DNA of 64,000 bases from Winogradskyella helgolandensis (GCF_013404085.1 NZ_JABFHO010000001.1:2243001-2307000); one strand, 5' to 3'; positions 14,343-23,909 are shown, numbered from the stretch's first letter. Made by a program: numbers and translations. Notes: generated by a model not told the origin, from the sequence alone.

Positions 14343-17300
14343 TTATTCAACTAAAACCCATTCTCCTTTTTCAATTAAAGGAATGGCCTGTTTGTATTTT
14401 ACTTCTTTGGCTTCTCCACTCATTACATGCTTAATAGTCACCTTATCATTACGACCAATTTTTGCATGTTCTCTAACGATAGTTTCAACCACTTGCTGTT
14501 GGCGCGATGCACCTTCACCAACTTGTCTGCTTTGAGAAGAACGCTCATCTAAATTTTGAATCTCGTCTTTTTGAGTTTCTAATTTTTCTTGTTTACGTGC
14601 TCTTGCTTCTTGAATAGTATCTGCTGTTTCTTGAGGGATTTCACCTTTAAATAAGAATGAAATTACATCTTTATTCACTTGGTCAATCATTGCTTTAAAC
14701 AATTCAAAAGACTCAAACTTATAAATTAACAATGGATCTTTTTGCTCATGAACAGCTAACTGAACCGATTGCTTTAATTCGTCCATTTTACGTAAATGTA
14801 CCTTCCAAGCATCATCTACAATGGCTAAGGTAATGTTCTTTTCAAAATCATTAATTAATTGCTTTCCTTTAGTTTCGTAGGCTTTCTGTAAGTCTGTTAC
14901 AACTTGTAAATTCTTAACTCCATCTGTAAATGGTACAACGATACGTTTAAATTTATCGCGTTGTGTATCATATACATTTTCAATAACAGGAAATGCTAAA
15001 TCTGCTGCGCGTTGCATTTTTTCGCGGTAATGCTTAAAGGCTGCTTTATAAATCGTACCAGCAATATCAGTCGCATTCATTTTTCCGAATTCAGATTCAG
15101 AAATAGGGGATGCCATTGAGAAATAACGAATCAATTCGAATTCAAAATTCTTAAAATCGTTGGCGTTTTTATTCGTTTCAGCAATACCTTCAGACGTATC
15201 AAAAATCATGTTCGCTAAATCCACTCTCAAACGTTCACCATGTAAAGCATTACGACGACGTTTATAAATGACTTCACGTTGTGCGTTCATCACATCATCA
15301 TATTCTAATAAACGCTTACGCACACCAAAGTTATTCTCTTCTACTTTTTTCTGTGCACGCTCAATAGACTTAGAAATCATGCCGTGTTGTATCACTTCAC
15401 CTTCTTTTAAGCCCATTCTGTCCATCATCTTAGCGATTCGTTCAGAGCCAAATAAACGCATTAGGTTATCTTCTAAAGACACATAGAACTGTGAACTTCC
15501 TGGATCTCCTTGACGACCAGCTCTACCACGTAACTGTCTATCGACACGACGAGAATCATGACGCTCAGTACCTACAATGGCTAAACCACCTGCTTTTTTA
15601 ACGTCTTCACTTAACTTAATGTCGGTACCACGACCAGCCATGTTGGTGGCAATGGTTACTTGTCCTGCATTACCAGCTTGTGCTACAATATCAGCTTCTT
15701 TTTTGTGTTGTTTCGCGTTTAAGACGTTATGGTCTATTTTACGAATGCTTAACATTTTACCTAAAAGTTCTGAAATTTCAACGTTAGTTGTACCAATTAG
15801 TACAGGTCTTCCGGCTTGTGCTAAAGTTGTGACTTCATCGATAACGGCATTATATTTTTCACGCTTTGTTTTGTAAACTAAATCGTCTCTATCATCTCTA
15901 GCGATTGGTCTGTTAGTTGGAATCTCAACAACATCTAATTTGTAGATTTCCCAAAGTTCACCAGCTTCTGTAACCGCAGTACCTGTCATACCAGATAATT
16001 TACGGTACATTCTAAAGTAATTTTGAAGTGTTACGGTTGCGAACGTTTGTGTTGCGGCTTCAATTTTTACATTTTCCTTAGCTTCAATCGCTTGGTGTAA
16101 TCCGTCAGAATAACGACGACCATCCATAATACGACCGGTTTGCTCATCTACAATCATAACTTTGTTGTCCATAACAACGTACTGATTGTCTTTTTCGAAA
16201 AGAGCGTAAGCTTTAAGTAATTGATTTAACGTATGAATGCGTTCAGACTTAATTCCGAAGTCTCTAAATAATTCTTCTTTGAGATTCGCTTCTTCTTCAG
16301 AGGATAATCCTTGTGATTCAATTTTAGCGATTTCAAGTCCGATTTCAGGCATCACGAAGAAATTTGGATCATCTTCACCAGAAAGGAATTCAACTCCTTT
16401 ATCAGATAATTCTACCTGATTATTTTTTTCATCAATAACATAATAGAGTTCCTCATCTACTTTAGGCATTTCTCTATTGTTATCTTGCATGTAGTAGTTT
16501 TCCGTTTTTTGAAGCAATTGTTTTACACCTTCTTCAGATAAAAACTTTATTAATGCTTTATTTTTAGGAATACCTCTGTAAGCTCTTAATAATTGAAAAC
16601 CACCTTCTTTTGTATCACCAGCTGCAATTAACTTTTTTGCTTCAGCTAAAACACCTATTAAGTATTTACGTTGCACTTCTTCAATCGCATTTACTTTAGG
16701 TTTTAAGGCATCAAATTCGTGCTCATCTCCTCTAGGAACTGGACCTGAAATGATTAATGGTGTACGTGCATCATCGACTAATACAGAATCGACCTCATCA
16801 ACAATCGCATAGTGATGTGGACGTTGTACTAAATCATCTGGCGAATGTGCCATGTTATCACGTAAATAATCGAAACCAAATTCGTTGTTGGTTCCGTAAG
16901 TAATATCTGCGTTATAGGCTTTACGACGTGCATCAGAGTTAGGTTGGTGGTAATCAATACAATCAATACTCATACCATGAAACTGAAAGATTGGTGCCAT
17001 CCAAGCGCTATCTCGTTTTGCTAAGTAATCGTTCACTGTTACTAAGTGCACTCCTTTACCAGCTAAGGCATTTAAATATACCGGAAGCGTCGCTACCAAT
17101 GTTTTACCTTCACCAGTTTGCATCTCTGCAATTTTACCTTGGTGCATCGCAATACCACCAATCAATTGAACATCGTAGTGAATCATATCCCAAGTAATTG
17201 GTTTACCTGCAGCATCCCAAGAGTTTGACCAAACGGCTTGGTCACCTTCTAAGGTTACATAATCATTATCACCAGAAATTTCACGGTCAAACGCATTTGC

Positions 17301-17696
17301 TGTCACCGGAATTTGCGTATTATGTACAAAACGTTTTGCAGTTTCTTTTACCACGGCGAACGCTTCGGGAAGAATGTCGTTTAAAACACCTTCAGTGACT
17401 TCGTAAATCTCGTCATCAATTTTATCGACCTCTAGATACATGTCTTCACGTTCGTCGATGTCTTCTGTAAGTTGTGCTTTTGCTAAAAGATCATCTTTTT
17501 TTGTTTGAAGAGGTTGTCTTGCTTCGGCAATTTTTGCTTTAAATTCAGCTGTTTTTGCTCTAAGCTCGTCATGCGATAAAGCTTCTAAAGCTTTTTCAAA
17601 CGTTTTTATTTTTTCAACAATAGGTTTAATGGCACCAACGTCTTGTTTGGATTTATCTCCAACAAAAACTTTAAGTACTTTATCTAAAAAGGTCAT
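14343..17696 (-). CDS. secA: SecA preprotein translocase ATPase
   Basis: This 1117-residue protein is the motor that drives unfolded proteins through SecYEG. Walker A GEGKT is at 195-199, Walker B VDEVDSVLVDDARTPL at about 299-314, the motif IATNMAGRGTDIKL lies further on, and the C-terminal helicase motif RQLRGRAGRQGDPGSSQFYVSLED follows. The length exceeds the roughly 900 residues of E. coli SecA. The extra sequence includes an N-terminal insert around 55-105 and an insert after PLIISGPVPRGDEHEFDA, as usual in Bacteroidota. The C-terminus ends IPLIEKGEWVLVE and lacks the Cys-rich zinc/SecB-binding tail. It is transcribed alone, with a terminator 76 nt past the stop. Confidence 0.97.
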   Translation of the reverse strand: MTFLDKVLKVFVGDKSKQDVGAIKPIVEKIKTFEKALEALSHDELRAKTAEFKAKIAEARQPLQTKKDDLLAKAQLTEDIDEREDMYLEVDKIDDEIYEVTEGVLNDILPEAFAVVKETAKRFVHNTQIPVTANAFDREISGDNDYVTLEGDQAVWSNSWDAAGKPITWDMIHYDVQLIGGIAMHQGKIAEMQTGEGKTLVATLPVYLNALAGKGVHLVTVNDYLAKRDSAWMAPIFQFHGMSIDCIDYHQPNSDARRKAYNADITYGTNNEFGFDYLRDNMAHSPDDLVQRPHHYAIVDEVDSVLVDDARTPLIISGPVPRGDEHEFDALKPKVNAIEEVQRKYLIGVLAEAKKLIAAGDTKEGGFQLLRAYRGIPKNKALIKFLSEEGVKQLLQKTENYYMQDNNREMPKVDEELYYVIDEKNNQVELSDKGVEFLSGEDDPNFFVMPEIGLEIAKIESQGLSSEEEANLKEELFRDFGIKSERIHTLNQLLKAYALFEKDNQYVVMDNKVMIVDEQTGRIMDGRRYSDGLHQAIEAKENVKIEAATQTFATVTLQNYFRMYRKLSGMTGTAVTEAGELWEIYKLDVVEIPTNRPIARDDRDDLVYKTKREKYNAVIDEVTTLAQAGRPVLIGTTNVEISELLGKMLSIRKIDHNVLNAKQHKKEADIVAQAGNAGQVTIATNMAGRGTDIKLSEDVKKAGGLAIVGTERHDSRRVDRQLRGRAGRQGDPGSSQFYVSLEDNLMRLFGSERIAKMMDRMGLKEGEVIQHGMISKSIERAQKKVEENNFGVRKRLLEYDDVMNAQREVIYKRRRNALHGERLRVDLANMIFDTSEGIAETNKNANDFKNFEFELIRYFSMASPISESEFGKMNATDIAGTIYKAAFKHYREKMQRAADLAFPVIENVYDTQRDKFKRIVVPFTDGVKNLQVVTDLQKAYETKGKQLINDFEKNITLAIVDDAWKVHLRKMDELKQSVQLAVHEQKDPLLIYKFESFELFKAMIDQVNKDVISFLFKGEIPQETADTIQEARARKQEKLETQKDEIQNLDERSSQSRQVGEGASRQQQVVETIVREHAKIGRNDKVTIKHVMSGEAKEVKYKQAIPLIEKGEWVLVE

Positions 17697-17964
17697 ATTA
17701 TGATGTTTGTAATGGATTGATTGGTATCAATCTTTAATGTTAATTTCAGTTAGTTTTACATATTTTAAAAACATGATATCTAATTAAAAACACTTCTAAT
17801 GAGCTTCGCTCGGTATCTTCAATTAAAATATATTTTCATTTCGATTATCCTCGAGGGGATCATCAATATCTTATAAATTTCGTTTCGGAAAAAAACCTCC
17901 CGAAAATAAAAAAAGTCTCTCAGTTATGATAACGCAAGAGACTTTTTTGTGATAATTTTATATG
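17697..17964. other. Gap between secA and the DUF2795 gene
   Basis: No gene is visible. It holds the terminator at 17907-17949 and, somewhere in its left part, the secA promoter, for which I see no clear TAnnTTTG match. Confidence 0.4.
17907..17949 (-). terminator. Hairpin terminator after the DUF2795 gene
   Basis: AAAAAAGTCTCT (about 17909-17920) and AGAGACTTTTTT (17936-17947) pair perfectly over 11-12 bp around a 15-nt loop, with A and T tracts on the two sides, so it is likely bidirectional. Confidence 0.8.
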
Positions 17965-18186
17965 TTAATATTCGTCCTCATTCCAGAGGTAATCTTCGTC
18001 AGTAGGATAATCTGGCCAAATTTCTTCAATAGAGTCGTAAGAATCTCCTTCATCTTCTATTGCTTGTAAATTTTCAACAACTTCTAAAGGTGCTCCTGTT
18101 CTAATTGCGTAGTCAATAAGCTCGTCTTTGGTTGCTGGCCAAGGCGCATCACTTAAATAAGATGCTAATTCTAATGTCCAATACAT
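17965..18186 (-). CDS. DUF2795 domain protein
   Basis: This 73-residue cytoplasmic protein begins MYWTLELASYLSDAPWPATK, the conserved DUF2795 opening, followed by ELIDYAIRTGAPLEVVENLQ and a very acidic tail (IEDEGDSYDSIEEIWPDYPT and DEDYLWNEDEY). It is widespread in Bacteroidota as a short single-domain protein with no established function. It has its own promoter at 18212-18241 and its own terminator, so it is a single-gene unit. Confidence 0.88.
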   Translation of the reverse strand: MYWTLELASYLSDAPWPATKDELIDYAIRTGAPLEVVENLQAIEDEGDSYDSIEEIWPDYPTDEDYLWNEDEY

Positions 18187-18211
18187 AATTGCGTTGTAAT
18201 TTAATTTTTTG

Positions 18212-18241
18212 CAAAAATAATTTTTTAGTTGAACAATCCAA
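18212..18241 (-). promoter_or_regulatory. Promoter of the DUF2795 gene
   Basis: On the minus strand TTG (18241-18239) and TATTTTTG (18219-18212) are 19 bp apart and match the Bacteroidota TTG / TAnnTTTG pattern. The ATG follows 25 nt later. Confidence 0.6.
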
Positions 18242-18464
18242 GAGAAAATTAAGTTAATTAGTATTTATCTCAAATAAATTAATATTCTGGTCTCGCTGAA
18301 CATTTATATTTATGCGTTTTGAATCTTTCAAATTTCATTTATAAATGTTTTATCATTAATAAAAAGAACGTATAATTTTCAACTTTTATTTCAGACTAAA
18401 TTTTGCTGTTTAATCCAATTACTAAAGAGATTGCTTCGTCCTGCGTCCTCGCAATGACATTTAA
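18242..18464. repeat. Gap with one copy of a dispersed GATTGCTTCG repeat
   Basis: No gene. Around 18429-18454 lies GATTGCTTCGTCCTGCG followed by TCCTCGCAATGAC, an inverted-repeat element (ATTGC / GCAAT). Degenerate relatives occur at 49.6 and 61.7 kb. Confidence 0.5.
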
Positions 18465-19040
18465 TTAAGATTCTTTATTGGGAATCCACTTTATCTCTTC
18501 AGCGTGTAAGTCATGTGACAACTTCCGTGCCAACACAAAAAGGTAGTCAGATAGTCTATTAATATACATTAAAGTTTCGGGTTGAAACGGTTCTAAGTCA
18601 TTGAGATGCGATGCTAAACGTTCCGCTCTACGGCACACCGTACGTGCAATGTGACAGAATGACACGGTTGTGTGGCCACCAGGTAAAACGAAATGCGTCA
18701 TTGGTGGAAGACTATCTTCCATGAGGTCCATGCCTTTTTCTAGTTTCTCAATGTCTTCGTTAGATATCTTTGGAATGTTTAAGCGTGCTTTACCATTTTT
18801 TAATTGCGCTTTTTCTGGATCTGTCGCTAAAATGGCTCCGACGGTAAAAAGTCGATCTTGAATATCCATCAACGTATTTTTATACAATTGATCTATATCT
18901 TGGTCTCTGATTAAGCCGATATGTGAGTTGAGCTCGTCTATGGTGCCGTAACTTTCTATTCGTATATGATGTTTAGGAACACGTGTGCCACCGAAAAGTG
19001 CGGTTGTTCCTTTGTCTCCTGTTTTTGTGTATACTTTCAT
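18465..19040 (-). CDS. ATP:cob(I)alamin adenosyltransferase, PduO type
   Basis: This 191-residue enzyme transfers the adenosyl group of ATP to cob(I)alamin to make adenosylcobalamin. The ATP-binding N-terminus KVYTKTGDKGTTALFGG is intact, as are RIESYGTIDELNSHIG and the C-terminal RTVCRRAERLASHL and YINRLSDYLFVLARKLSHD motifs. The length is normal for the family. No cobalamin synthesis or methylmalonyl-CoA mutase gene is nearby, and no cobalamin riboswitch was recognised upstream. Confidence 0.95.
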   Translation of the reverse strand: MKVYTKTGDKGTTALFGGTRVPKHHIRIESYGTIDELNSHIGLIRDQDIDQLYKNTLMDIQDRLFTVGAILATDPEKAQLKNGKARLNIPKISNEDIEKLEKGMDLMEDSLPPMTHFVLPGGHTTVSFCHIARTVCRRAERLASHLNDLEPFQPETLMYINRLSDYLFVLARKLSHDLHAEEIKWIPNKES

Positions 19041-19442
19041 ATTTCAAAGTTAAGAGTTATGGGTGAAATGTTGAGAATTATGAGTTAAAAATTATATGTG
19101 TAAAGTAAAATGTAAAAAGTAAAAAGTGTAAAGTGTGAAGTGGAAAGTGAAAAGTTTTGAGATTTGAAGATGAATCATGAAGGCAATAGAAGAGAGAAAA
19201 TAGAAAATAGAAAATAGAAGAAAGAGGATGGAGTTGTGAGTTGTTGGTTATTGGTTGGAAAGAGACAGGATGTAAGAGTCAGGATACAAGATGCAAGAAC
19301 CAAGGGTAAAGGTTTGATGGTAAAGAGTATATAGATTAGATTTTTTAGTTAGAAATGACGAGTTTGAGCTAAATGCTAAATGCTAAGAGTAACTGTTTTA
19401 CTGATCACTGCCTACTGACCACTGCCAACTGACCACCGCCTA
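19041..19442. repeat. Low-complexity near-heptamer tract
   Basis: The 402 bp hold no gene. They are built from drifting short words. From about 19090 to 19155 these are versions of AAAGTGTAAAGTGAAA, from 19190 to 19225 GAAAATAGAAAATAGAA, and from 19395 to 19445 ACTGCCTACTGACCACTGCC and relatives. Related tracts occur at 31.6, 47.2 and 61.5 kb, next to a dispersed hairpin repeat there but not here. Confidence 0.7.
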
Positions 19443-20129
19443 CTAATTAAATGTATCACTTTCAATAACACCATCACGTAAACGAATAACCCGTTTGGCA
19501 TGTGCTGCAATGTCTTCTTCGTGAGTTACCATAATTACGGTGTTTCCTGCAGCATGAATATCTCCAAAGAGTTTCATGATTTCGATTCCTGTTTTAGAGT
19601 CTAAGTTACCTGTTGGCTCATCGGCAAGGATGATTGATGGTTTGTTGACTAAAGCTCTTCCTACGGCGACACGTTGTCGTTGTCCACCAGAAAGTTGATT
19701 GGGCTTATGATCCATTCGGTCTGCTAATCCAACATCTGTTAAAACTTCTGTAGCACGTGCAATCCGATCTTTTTTTGAAAATCCAGCATAGACCATTGGT
19801 AGCGCCACATTATCTAAAGCAGTTGTTCTTGGAAGTAGGTTAAAGGTTTGAAAAACGAATCCGATTTCCGTATTTCTAATATCGGCGAGTTCGTCATCTG
19901 ACATTTGACTCACGTCATTTCCGTTTAGGTTGTAAGAACCTGCCGTTGGTGTGTCTAAGCAGCCTAATAGATTCATTAATGTCGATTTACCAGAACCCGA
20001 AGGTCCCATAATTGCTACATATTCTCCACGTTTTATATCTAAATCGATACCTTTTAAAACATGAACAATTTCTTGTCCTAGTTTAAAATCTCTAATGATG
20101 TTTCTAATTTCGATGACGTTGGCACTCAT
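19443..20129 (-). CDS. ABC transporter ATP-binding protein (LolD/MacB type)
   Basis: This 228-residue ATPase contains Walker [16 protein letters not shown] (about 42-56), the Q-loop in [18 protein letters not shown], signature [15 protein letters not shown], Walker [17 protein letters not shown] and the H-loop VTHE. The [10 protein letters not shown] and PTGNLD spellings put it in the MacB/LolD/FtsE branch, which powers lipoprotein release or tripartite export through a mechanotransmission permease. No permease gene is adjacent, so the substrate cannot be inferred. Confidence 0.93.
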   Translation of the reverse strand: MSANVIEIRNIIRDFKLGQEIVHVLKGIDLDIKRGEYVAIMGPSGSGKSTLMNLLGCLDTPTAGSYNLNGNDVSQMSDDELADIRNTEIGFVFQTFNLLPRTTALDNVALPMVYAGFSKKDRIARATEVLTDVGLADRMDHKPNQLSGGQRQRVAVGRALVNKPSIILADEPTGNLDSKTGIEIMKLFGDIHAAGNTVIMVTHEEDIAAHAKRVIRLRDGVIESDTFN

Positions 20130-20218
20130 ATATAATAACTATTGTGGCTTAAACCTTTTGCAAGATATAAGAATTAAAAAATCGATTCACCAAATAAGAC
20201 GTTAAAGTTGAACCTTTG

Positions 20219-20989
20219 TTACATTCTAATTTTAAAATGTTCCTTAACTTGTTCTCTTCTAAAAAACACGAAGCCTAAATTGAAGCCATCTACGGTTACC
20301 GTAACAGCGTCGTGATTCTTGATGTATTCCCATGCTTCTGTCATGCCTTTGGACCAATAAATATCGTCGAACACAAAAACAGAATCATTATGGGCTTTTG
20401 GTAATAAGGCTTCAAAATATTTGATGGTGGCTTCTTTGTTGTGATGCCCATCGAAGAAAATAAAATCATAATTCTCTTCTTTTAAATTGGGGATTGTATC
20501 TAAAAAATTACCAACTAAGAATTCCACATTCGTTATGTTATTATTTTCTAGTTTGGATTTGGCAAGAGCTGAGGTGTTTGGACAGCCTTCAATGGTTATA
20601 ATTTTCGAAGTTGGGGTTGCTATTGCTATGGCATAAGTTCCCATGCCGAGAGACGTACCCAATTCTAAACTATTCTTAAACCCAAAATATTTTGAAAGTC
20701 GGTATAAAAGCTGTGCATCTTTTTTAGAACTGCTAGAGGCTTTTACCATTTTAGAAACGTGTCTGTGATTAGCGTCTAAAGTTTTTGAGCCTTCTCCTAA
20801 ATCTATAATTTGCAGTGTTGTTCTTGAGTTTAGTAGCTCTTTTTTATAGTGTTTGAGTTTAGTGTAGGCTTCATAATCGGTTTTGTCATAAAGGCATTTG
20901 GTTACAAAATTATAGACAAAAGGGGAGTGGACTCCGTGTTGATTGGTGGCTTTTGAAAGGAATTTTATGTATGCTTTTATTTGGTACAC
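20219..20989 (-). CDS. SAM-dependent methyltransferase, class I
   Basis: This 256-residue protein has the class I Rossmann motif SLELGTSLGMGTYAIAIATP near residues 107-126, followed by IITIEGCPNTSALAKSKL (the acidic residue that binds the SAM ribose) and YDFIFFDGHHNKEATIKYFE, which resembles the O-methyltransferase/class_24 type. The N-terminal 90 residues (YIKFLSKATNQHGVHSPFVY) are a conserved Bacteroidota extension. The substrate is unknown. It is separated from the ABC ATPase by 89 bp and from the ABC-F gene by a repeat-rich gap. Confidence 0.88.
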   Translation of the reverse strand: MYQIKAYIKFLSKATNQHGVHSPFVYNFVTKCLYDKTDYEAYTKLKHYKKELLNSRTTLQIIDLGEGSKTLDANHRHVSKMVKASSSSKKDAQLLYRLSKYFGFKNSLELGTSLGMGTYAIAIATPTSKIITIEGCPNTSALAKSKLENNNITNVEFLVGNFLDTIPNLKEENYDFIFFDGHHNKEATIKYFEALLPKAHNDSVFVFDDIYWSKGMTEAWEYIKNHDAVTVTVDGFNLGFVFFRREQVKEHFKIRM

Positions 20990-21051
20990 GTTTTGGATTT
21001 GCTGAGATTCAAAGATTCAAAGTTTTAGAGTTGCTGAGTTTCAGAGTTTCT

Positions 21052-21131
21052 TTTTCTCGCTAAGGCGCTAAGGCGCAAAGGAAAAAAAATATTACTTACC
21101 TTAATGCTTTGCGGCTTTGCGGCTTTGCGTG
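21052..21131. repeat. Inverted GCGCTAAGGC / CTTTGCGG repeats
   Basis: CGCTAAGGCGCTAAGGCGCA (21059-21078) is a double copy of a near-octamer. CTTTGCGGCTTTGCGGCTTT (21108-21127) is a triple copy of CTTTGCGG. The two blocks are partly complementary (GCGCAAAG / CTTTGCGG) and could form a hairpin that ends transcription of the ABC-F gene, whose stop is at 21137. Confidence 0.6.
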
Positions 21132-21136
21132 AGGCT

Positions 21137-22999
21137 TCAGCCTTCCAGTTTCTCAGCTAATTCAAACCAACGCATTTCTTTTTCTTCAATGGTATCAATA
21201 ATAACTTGTAGCTTTTCTGAAAGTTTACTGATTTGATCTTGGGATAAGTCCGGATTATGGAACTTGGCTTCTAATTCTGTTTTATCGAATTCTAATGACC
21301 GTATTTTAGATGTTAAATTTTTATATTCCTTTTGTTCGTTGTAATCTAGCTTATTGGCTTCATTTTGCTTTTCCGCTTTTGTGTCAACAACTTTTTCTAC
21401 GACTTCAATTTGTTTAGGCTGACTTGCATCATAAGCTCTAAAATCAGAGTAATTGCCAGGGAAATCGTCAACGATACCTTCACCCCTAAACACAAACATA
21501 TGATCTACAATTTTATCCATAAAGTAACGGTCGTGAGACACGACTAACAATACTCCTGGGAAATCCATTAAAAACTCTTCAAGAACATTTAGGGTTACAA
21601 TATCCAAATCGTTTGTTGGCTCATCGAGAATTAAAACATTCGGGTTCTGAATTAAAACAGTACATAAATACAATCGTTTTTGTTCACCTCCACTTAGTTT
21701 TTCAACAAAGTCCCATTGTTTCTTTCTATCGAATAAAAACTTTTCTAGTAATTGCTGTGCGCTAATTTGTCGGCCTTTGGCTAGCGGAATATACTCGCCA
21801 AATTCTTTAATGACATCAATAACTTTTTGATTAGGTTTGGCTTTAATTCCGCCTTGCGTGTAATAACCGATTTTAACCGTCTCACCCAAAACAACTTTAC
21901 CGCTATCTGGCTGTGCTGTTTGTGTAAGAAGGTTTAAAAACGTTGATTTTCCTGTTCCGTTTTTGCCAATAATACCAATACGCTCTCCTTTTTTAAAGGT
22001 GTATTCAAAATTATTAAGAATCGTTTTGTCTTTAAATGCTTTTGAGACCTTATGAAACTCTATGATTTTACTCCCAAGGCGTTCCATGTTAATGTCCAAT
22101 TCGATAGTGTGATCGTTACGGCGTTGGTGTGCTTTGGATTTTATTTCAGAAAAATCATCAATTCTACTTTTTGATTTTGTAGTACGTGCTTTGGGTTGGC
22201 GACGCATCCATTCCAATTCTTTTTTAAAGAGCTGTTTTGCTTTTCCAACTTCAGTCGCTTGATTCTCTATTCTGGCTTCTTTCTTTTCTAAATAGTAAGA
22301 GTAATTACCTTTATACGTATGTAATTCACCATGGTCTAATTCTATAATTTCATTACAAACACGTTCTAAGAAGTAACGGTCGTGTGTCACCATAAACAGT
22401 GTTTGCTGTGTTTTAGCGAAATATTCTTCTAACCATTCAATCATTTCGAGATCGAGATGGTTGGTAGGTTCATCGAGAATTAAAATATCAGGTTTGCTTA
22501 AAAGTGCTTGTGCTAAGGCTAGACGCTTTTTTTGTCCACCAGAAAGTGTTTTAACTTTCAGCGTCAGATCATCTAATTTTAACTGCGATAAGGTTTGTTG
22601 GTATTGCGTTTCAAATTCCCACGCGTTATAGCGATCCATACCTTCAAAAGCTTTCTGATAGGCATCCGCATCTTCAGGATTTTTTAAGGCATGCTCATAA
22701 GCTTCAATTATTTTTAAAATCGGAATATCTGACGCAAAAATGGTTTCTTCGAGTGTAAGATTGGGATCTAAATCGGGTTCTTGGTCTAAAAAGGCTAAAC
22801 GCAATCCTTTTCTAGCGACTATTTGTCCGTCATCTGGAGTGTCTTTTCCCGCTAACATTTTAAGGATGGATGTTTTTCCACTTCCATTTTTAGCCACAAA
22901 AGCAATTTTTTGATCTTTATGGATGCTGAAAGACAAATTTTTAAAGAGCACTAGCTCTCCAAATGATTTTGATATATTTTCTACGTTGAGGTAATTCAA
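21137..22999 (-). CDS. uup: ABC-F ATPase, Uup type
   Basis: This 620-residue soluble protein has two ABC domains and no membrane segment. Domain 1 has FVAKNGSGKTSILKML, LSGGQKKRLALAQALL and ILILDEPTNHLDLEMIEWLE. Domain 2 has IIGKNGTGKSTFLNLL, LSGGEQKRLYLCTVL and VLILDEPTNDLDI. The linker between them carries the ABC-F interdomain helices (KKELEWMRRQPKARTTKSKS). The C-terminal 70 residues (NEQKEYKNLTSKIRSLEFDK on) are the coiled coil typical of Uup, which binds DNA or ribosomes. It runs divergently from the polysaccharide locus. Confidence 0.93.
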   Translation of the reverse strand: MNYLNVENISKSFGELVLFKNLSFSIHKDQKIAFVAKNGSGKTSILKMLAGKDTPDDGQIVARKGLRLAFLDQEPDLDPNLTLEETIFASDIPILKIIEAYEHALKNPEDADAYQKAFEGMDRYNAWEFETQYQQTLSQLKLDDLTLKVKTLSGGQKKRLALAQALLSKPDILILDEPTNHLDLEMIEWLEEYFAKTQQTLFMVTHDRYFLERVCNEIIELDHGELHTYKGNYSYYLEKKEARIENQATEVGKAKQLFKKELEWMRRQPKARTTKSKSRIDDFSEIKSKAHQRRNDHTIELDINMERLGSKIIEFHKVSKAFKDKTILNNFEYTFKKGERIGIIGKNGTGKSTFLNLLTQTAQPDSGKVVLGETVKIGYYTQGGIKAKPNQKVIDVIKEFGEYIPLAKGRQISAQQLLEKFLFDRKKQWDFVEKLSGGEQKRLYLCTVLIQNPNVLILDEPTNDLDIVTLNVLEEFLMDFPGVLLVVSHDRYFMDKIVDHMFVFRGEGIVDDFPGNYSDFRAYDASQPKQIEVVEKVVDTKAEKQNEANKLDYNEQKEYKNLTSKIRSLEFDKTELEAKFHNPDLSQDQISKLSEKLQVIIDTIEEKEMRWFELAEKLEG

Positions 23000-23049
23000 A
23001 CTGTTTTTTTTACAAAGAACGGAAATAAACCAAAAAGAATACTAATAGT

Positions 23050-23079
23050 TTTGATATTACTATTGATACATTATATTTG
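23050..23079 (+). promoter_or_regulatory. Promoter of the polysaccharide locus
   Basis: TTTG (23050-23053) and TATATTTG (23072-23079) are 18 bp apart, a full match to the Bacteroidota consensus. The predicted start point is near 23085, 17 nt before the ATG at 23102. This start choice rules out the longer open frame from 23051, whose first codons would lie inside the promoter. Confidence 0.75.
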
Positions 23080-23101
23080 TCTTCAAAGATTCGTTGTATA
23101 T

Positions 23102-23902
23102 ATGAAGCCTATTAAGCTTTTAATTATTTTGTTGTGTTGTGTGGTTATTTCATCTTGTATCCCTCATAAAGACACTATTTATTTGCAGGTAAAAGAGAAT
23201 GCTATCAATGATACTATTCCAAATAATCTTGTTGAAATTCAGAAACCCTATCGTGTACAAGTAAACGATATATTGAATATTCGCGTCAAGGCACTCGATC
23301 AAGAAACGGTCACTATTTTAAACCCGACAGGAGAAGGTAGTTTAAGTGCTAGTAGTGCTGAGCGTGCTTTTTTTGATGGTTTTACCGTAGATGTGCATGG
23401 CAATGTTAGAATTCCAACTCTAGGTTATCTGAATGTTTTAGGATTTACCACGGAAGAGATTGAGAAAAAGATAGAAGAACAGCTTTTAAAAGAGCAGTTT
23501 AAAGAAACTGCTAATATTTTTGTGACCGTAAAACTTGCGGGATTACGCTATACCGCTAATGGAGAAGTTGGCTCACCTGGAAGTCAGGTTTTGTTTACAG
23601 ATCGAGTCAATATATTTGAAGCCATTGCTAATGTAGGGGAGATTCCTGTAACAGGTAATAAAAAAGATGTTAAAATTATTAGACAATATCCGCAAGGTCA
23701 AAAAATACATAGTTTGGATTTAACAGATATTAAGGTGATGCAATCTCCCTATTATTATATACAACCCAATGATATTATTTATGTAGAACCCTTAAAGCAA
23801 AAGTCGCTTGGGACTGGTGAGACGGCGCTCTCTAGTATTGCTGCGATAGCTTCCTTACTTTCTTTATTGACTACAGGTATTTTACTTTATTCAAGACTAT
23901 AA
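23102..23902 (+). CDS. Wza-like polysaccharide export lipoprotein
   Basis: This 266-residue lipoprotein begins MKPIKLLIILLCCVVISSC; Cys19 anchors it in the outer membrane. The polysaccharide export (Poly_export) domain covers about residues 40-155 (EIQKPYRVQVNDILNIRVKA, FTVDVHGNVRIPTLGYLNVL). A SLBB-type domain follows (about 160-235, YTANGEVGSPGSQVLFTDRV, NDIIYVEPLKQ). A C-terminal hydrophobic segment (IAAIASLLSLLTTGILL) is the likely outer-membrane helix. It forms the exit channel for the polymer, as in Wza or BexD/CtrA, and lies 7 nt ahead of the co-polymerase gene. Confidence 0.92.
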   Translation: MKPIKLLIILLCCVVISSCIPHKDTIYLQVKENAINDTIPNNLVEIQKPYRVQVNDILNIRVKALDQETVTILNPTGEGSLSASSAERAFFDGFTVDVHGNVRIPTLGYLNVLGFTTEEIEKKIEEQLLKEQFKETANIFVTVKLAGLRYTANGEVGSPGSQVLFTDRVNIFEAIANVGEIPVTGNKKDVKIIRQYPQGQKIHSLDLTDIKVMQSPYYYIQPNDIIYVEPLKQKSLGTGETALSSIAAIASLLSLLTTGILLYSRL

Positions 23903-23909
23903 TATACTT

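Noticed and set aside
15268..17398. Several plus-strand open frames across secA
   Set aside because: They are antisense shadows of the secA coding sequence without independent protein features.
23051..23101. Longer N-terminus of the export lipoprotein
   Set aside because: It would start inside the promoter and bury the lipoprotein signal that begins at 23102.
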